Below, in pieces: positions 63,563 to 64,000 of a DNA stretch of 64,000 bases. The position numbers and the translations under genes are program-made. Within the stretch, counting starts at the first letter, position 1, and every line of letters starts with the position of its first letter. The stretch comes from Hyphomonas chukchiensis (GTDB taxonomy: Bacteria; Pseudomonadota; Alphaproteobacteria; Caulobacterales; Hyphomonadaceae). Location of the stretch: NCBI RefSeq assembly GCF_000682695.1, contig NZ_AWFG01000041.1:1-64000 (forward strand), in the 5' to 3' direction. The notes below the pieces were generated by a model. That model saw only the letters and a list, made by a program, of their open reading frames with translations, ran no database searches and was not told the origin of the DNA.

Positions 63563-64000
63563 GGCGGTCTTCGCGGCGGCGGCGCTCGCCCTCGCCGGGT
63601 GCAGCCAGGGCAGCGACGCGCCAGAGCCGGCCATACCAGACGAGAGCCTGACGCAGTCTCCGCAACCGGCCGCTCCGGTCGAAATCACGCAGACCGTCAG
63701 CGCCACGCGCGACCTGCTGCTGAAATATGCCGCTCAGGGATCGCTGACCAAGCTGGCGCGTCTCGCCGACCAGAGCGATGGCTTCATTTCCAATTTCAAT
63801 GGCCAGCCGCATCAGGAATTCTGGGACCTGCTGCGCCGCACCGGGCTCGACCCGAACCTGAAATTGCGTGAATTGCTGGGCCAAGCGCCCGGTTTGCGTG
63901 TTGTCGACGGGGAACGCTGGTATGTCTGGCCTGCGCTCGCCGCACGCGATGCCAATGAACTGATCCCGGAAAAGCTGTCCTTCCAGGATCGCAAGCAATT
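63549..64000 (+). CDS. Lipoprotein, N-terminal part (runs off window)
   Basis: 150 codons visible. The start ATG at 63549 overlaps the HAD stop. Signal and lipobox LAGC (Cys18), a Pro/Glu linker (SDAPEPAIPDESL), then a mostly helical domain with TRDLLLKYAAQGSLTKLARLADQSDGF and a WYVWPALAARDANEL segment. Not recognised. Coupled to the HAD gene by overlap. Confidence 0.7.
   Translation, partial: MCWRKAVFAAAALALAGCSQGSDAPEPAIPDESLTQSPQPAAPVEITQTVSATRDLLLKYAAQGSLTKLARLADQSDGFISNFNGQPHQEFWDLLRRTGLDPNLKLRELLGQAPGLRVVDGERWYVWPALAARDANELIPEKLSFQDRKQ

Overview
The window is a stretch of high-GC, densely packed, ordinary-looking chromosome from an alphaproteobacterium. Several features suggest Caulobacterales, probably a Hyphomonadaceae relative: a perfect CtrA-type box, a GGAAC/CGTT promoter of the alphaproteobacterial stress sigma factor EcfG, a serC-leader-like element, a lipoprotein of the CC0125/CC1285 family first named in Caulobacter, the Ccr/Ecm enzymes of the ethylmalonyl-CoA pathway, and the 180-kDa type of NAD-glutamate dehydrogenase. 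I saw no insertion sequence, integrase, prophage or CRISPR array.

Layout. 1-0.5 kb: 3' end of a trypsin-like protease, then tRNA-Arg(ACG). 0.8-12.4 kb: a cobalamin locus. cobT-cobS-cobC-cobO lies on the minus strand, followed by a classic cobalamin riboswitch leading into btuB-btuF-btuC-btuD-cobQ-cbiB-cobD, whose genes mostly overlap by ATGA; cobU converges on the end. 12.6-20.5 kb: acyl-CoA ligase, ExoD-like protein, a zinc-finger/membrane/coiled-coil protein, a fatty-acid desaturase behind a CtrA box, an exported VWA protein, a GFA protein, a 3-hydroxyacyl-CoA dehydrogenase, a DUF1232 protein and a YhhN protein. 20.5-28.6 kb: TauD-like dioxygenase, serC and serA (serine synthesis), a WrbA-like flavoprotein, a PagL-like deacylase, a Baeyer-Villiger monooxygenase and purA. 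28.7-37.6 kb: small proteins, a large MASE1 hybrid kinase, a likely EcfG-controlled small protein, an exported class V aminotransferase and membrane PQQ glucose dehydrogenase. 37.8-43.1 kb: ccr and ecm flank a D-amino-acid-transaminase-like gene, a SemiSWEET and a membrane protein. 43.1-53.8 kb: two poorly conserved-looking ORFs, a retropepsin-RimK fusion, a Bcr/CflA exporter, a lipoprotein, a cadherin-PQQ dehydrogenase lipoprotein, an aldehyde dehydrogenase, a HerA/DUF853 ATPase and an AI-2E family permease. 54.2-64 kb: NAD-glutamate dehydrogenase, GST-like protein, queG, mtgA, an SDR, a HAD hydrolase and the start of a lipoprotein.

Functional thread: the cob/btu locus imports corrinoids and performs only the late steps of B12 assembly (adenosylation, amidation, aminopropanol attachment, nucleotide loop). 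Two B12-dependent enzymes, Ecm and QueG, lie in the same window. Ccr and Ecm are signature steps of C2/C4 carbon assimilation through ethylmalonyl-CoA, so the B12 supply and its use are genetically near each other.

The most interesting unexplained signals are a three-way-junction RNA-like element upstream of the glutamate dehydrogenase gene (its G-U pairs favour the plus strand), a primase-type zinc finger fused to a membrane/coiled-coil protein, a lipobox-bearing Tat-exported aminotransferase, a strong terminator-like hairpin facing against its flanking genes, and several palindromic candidate operators. All calls are from reading the sequence; no database search was run.
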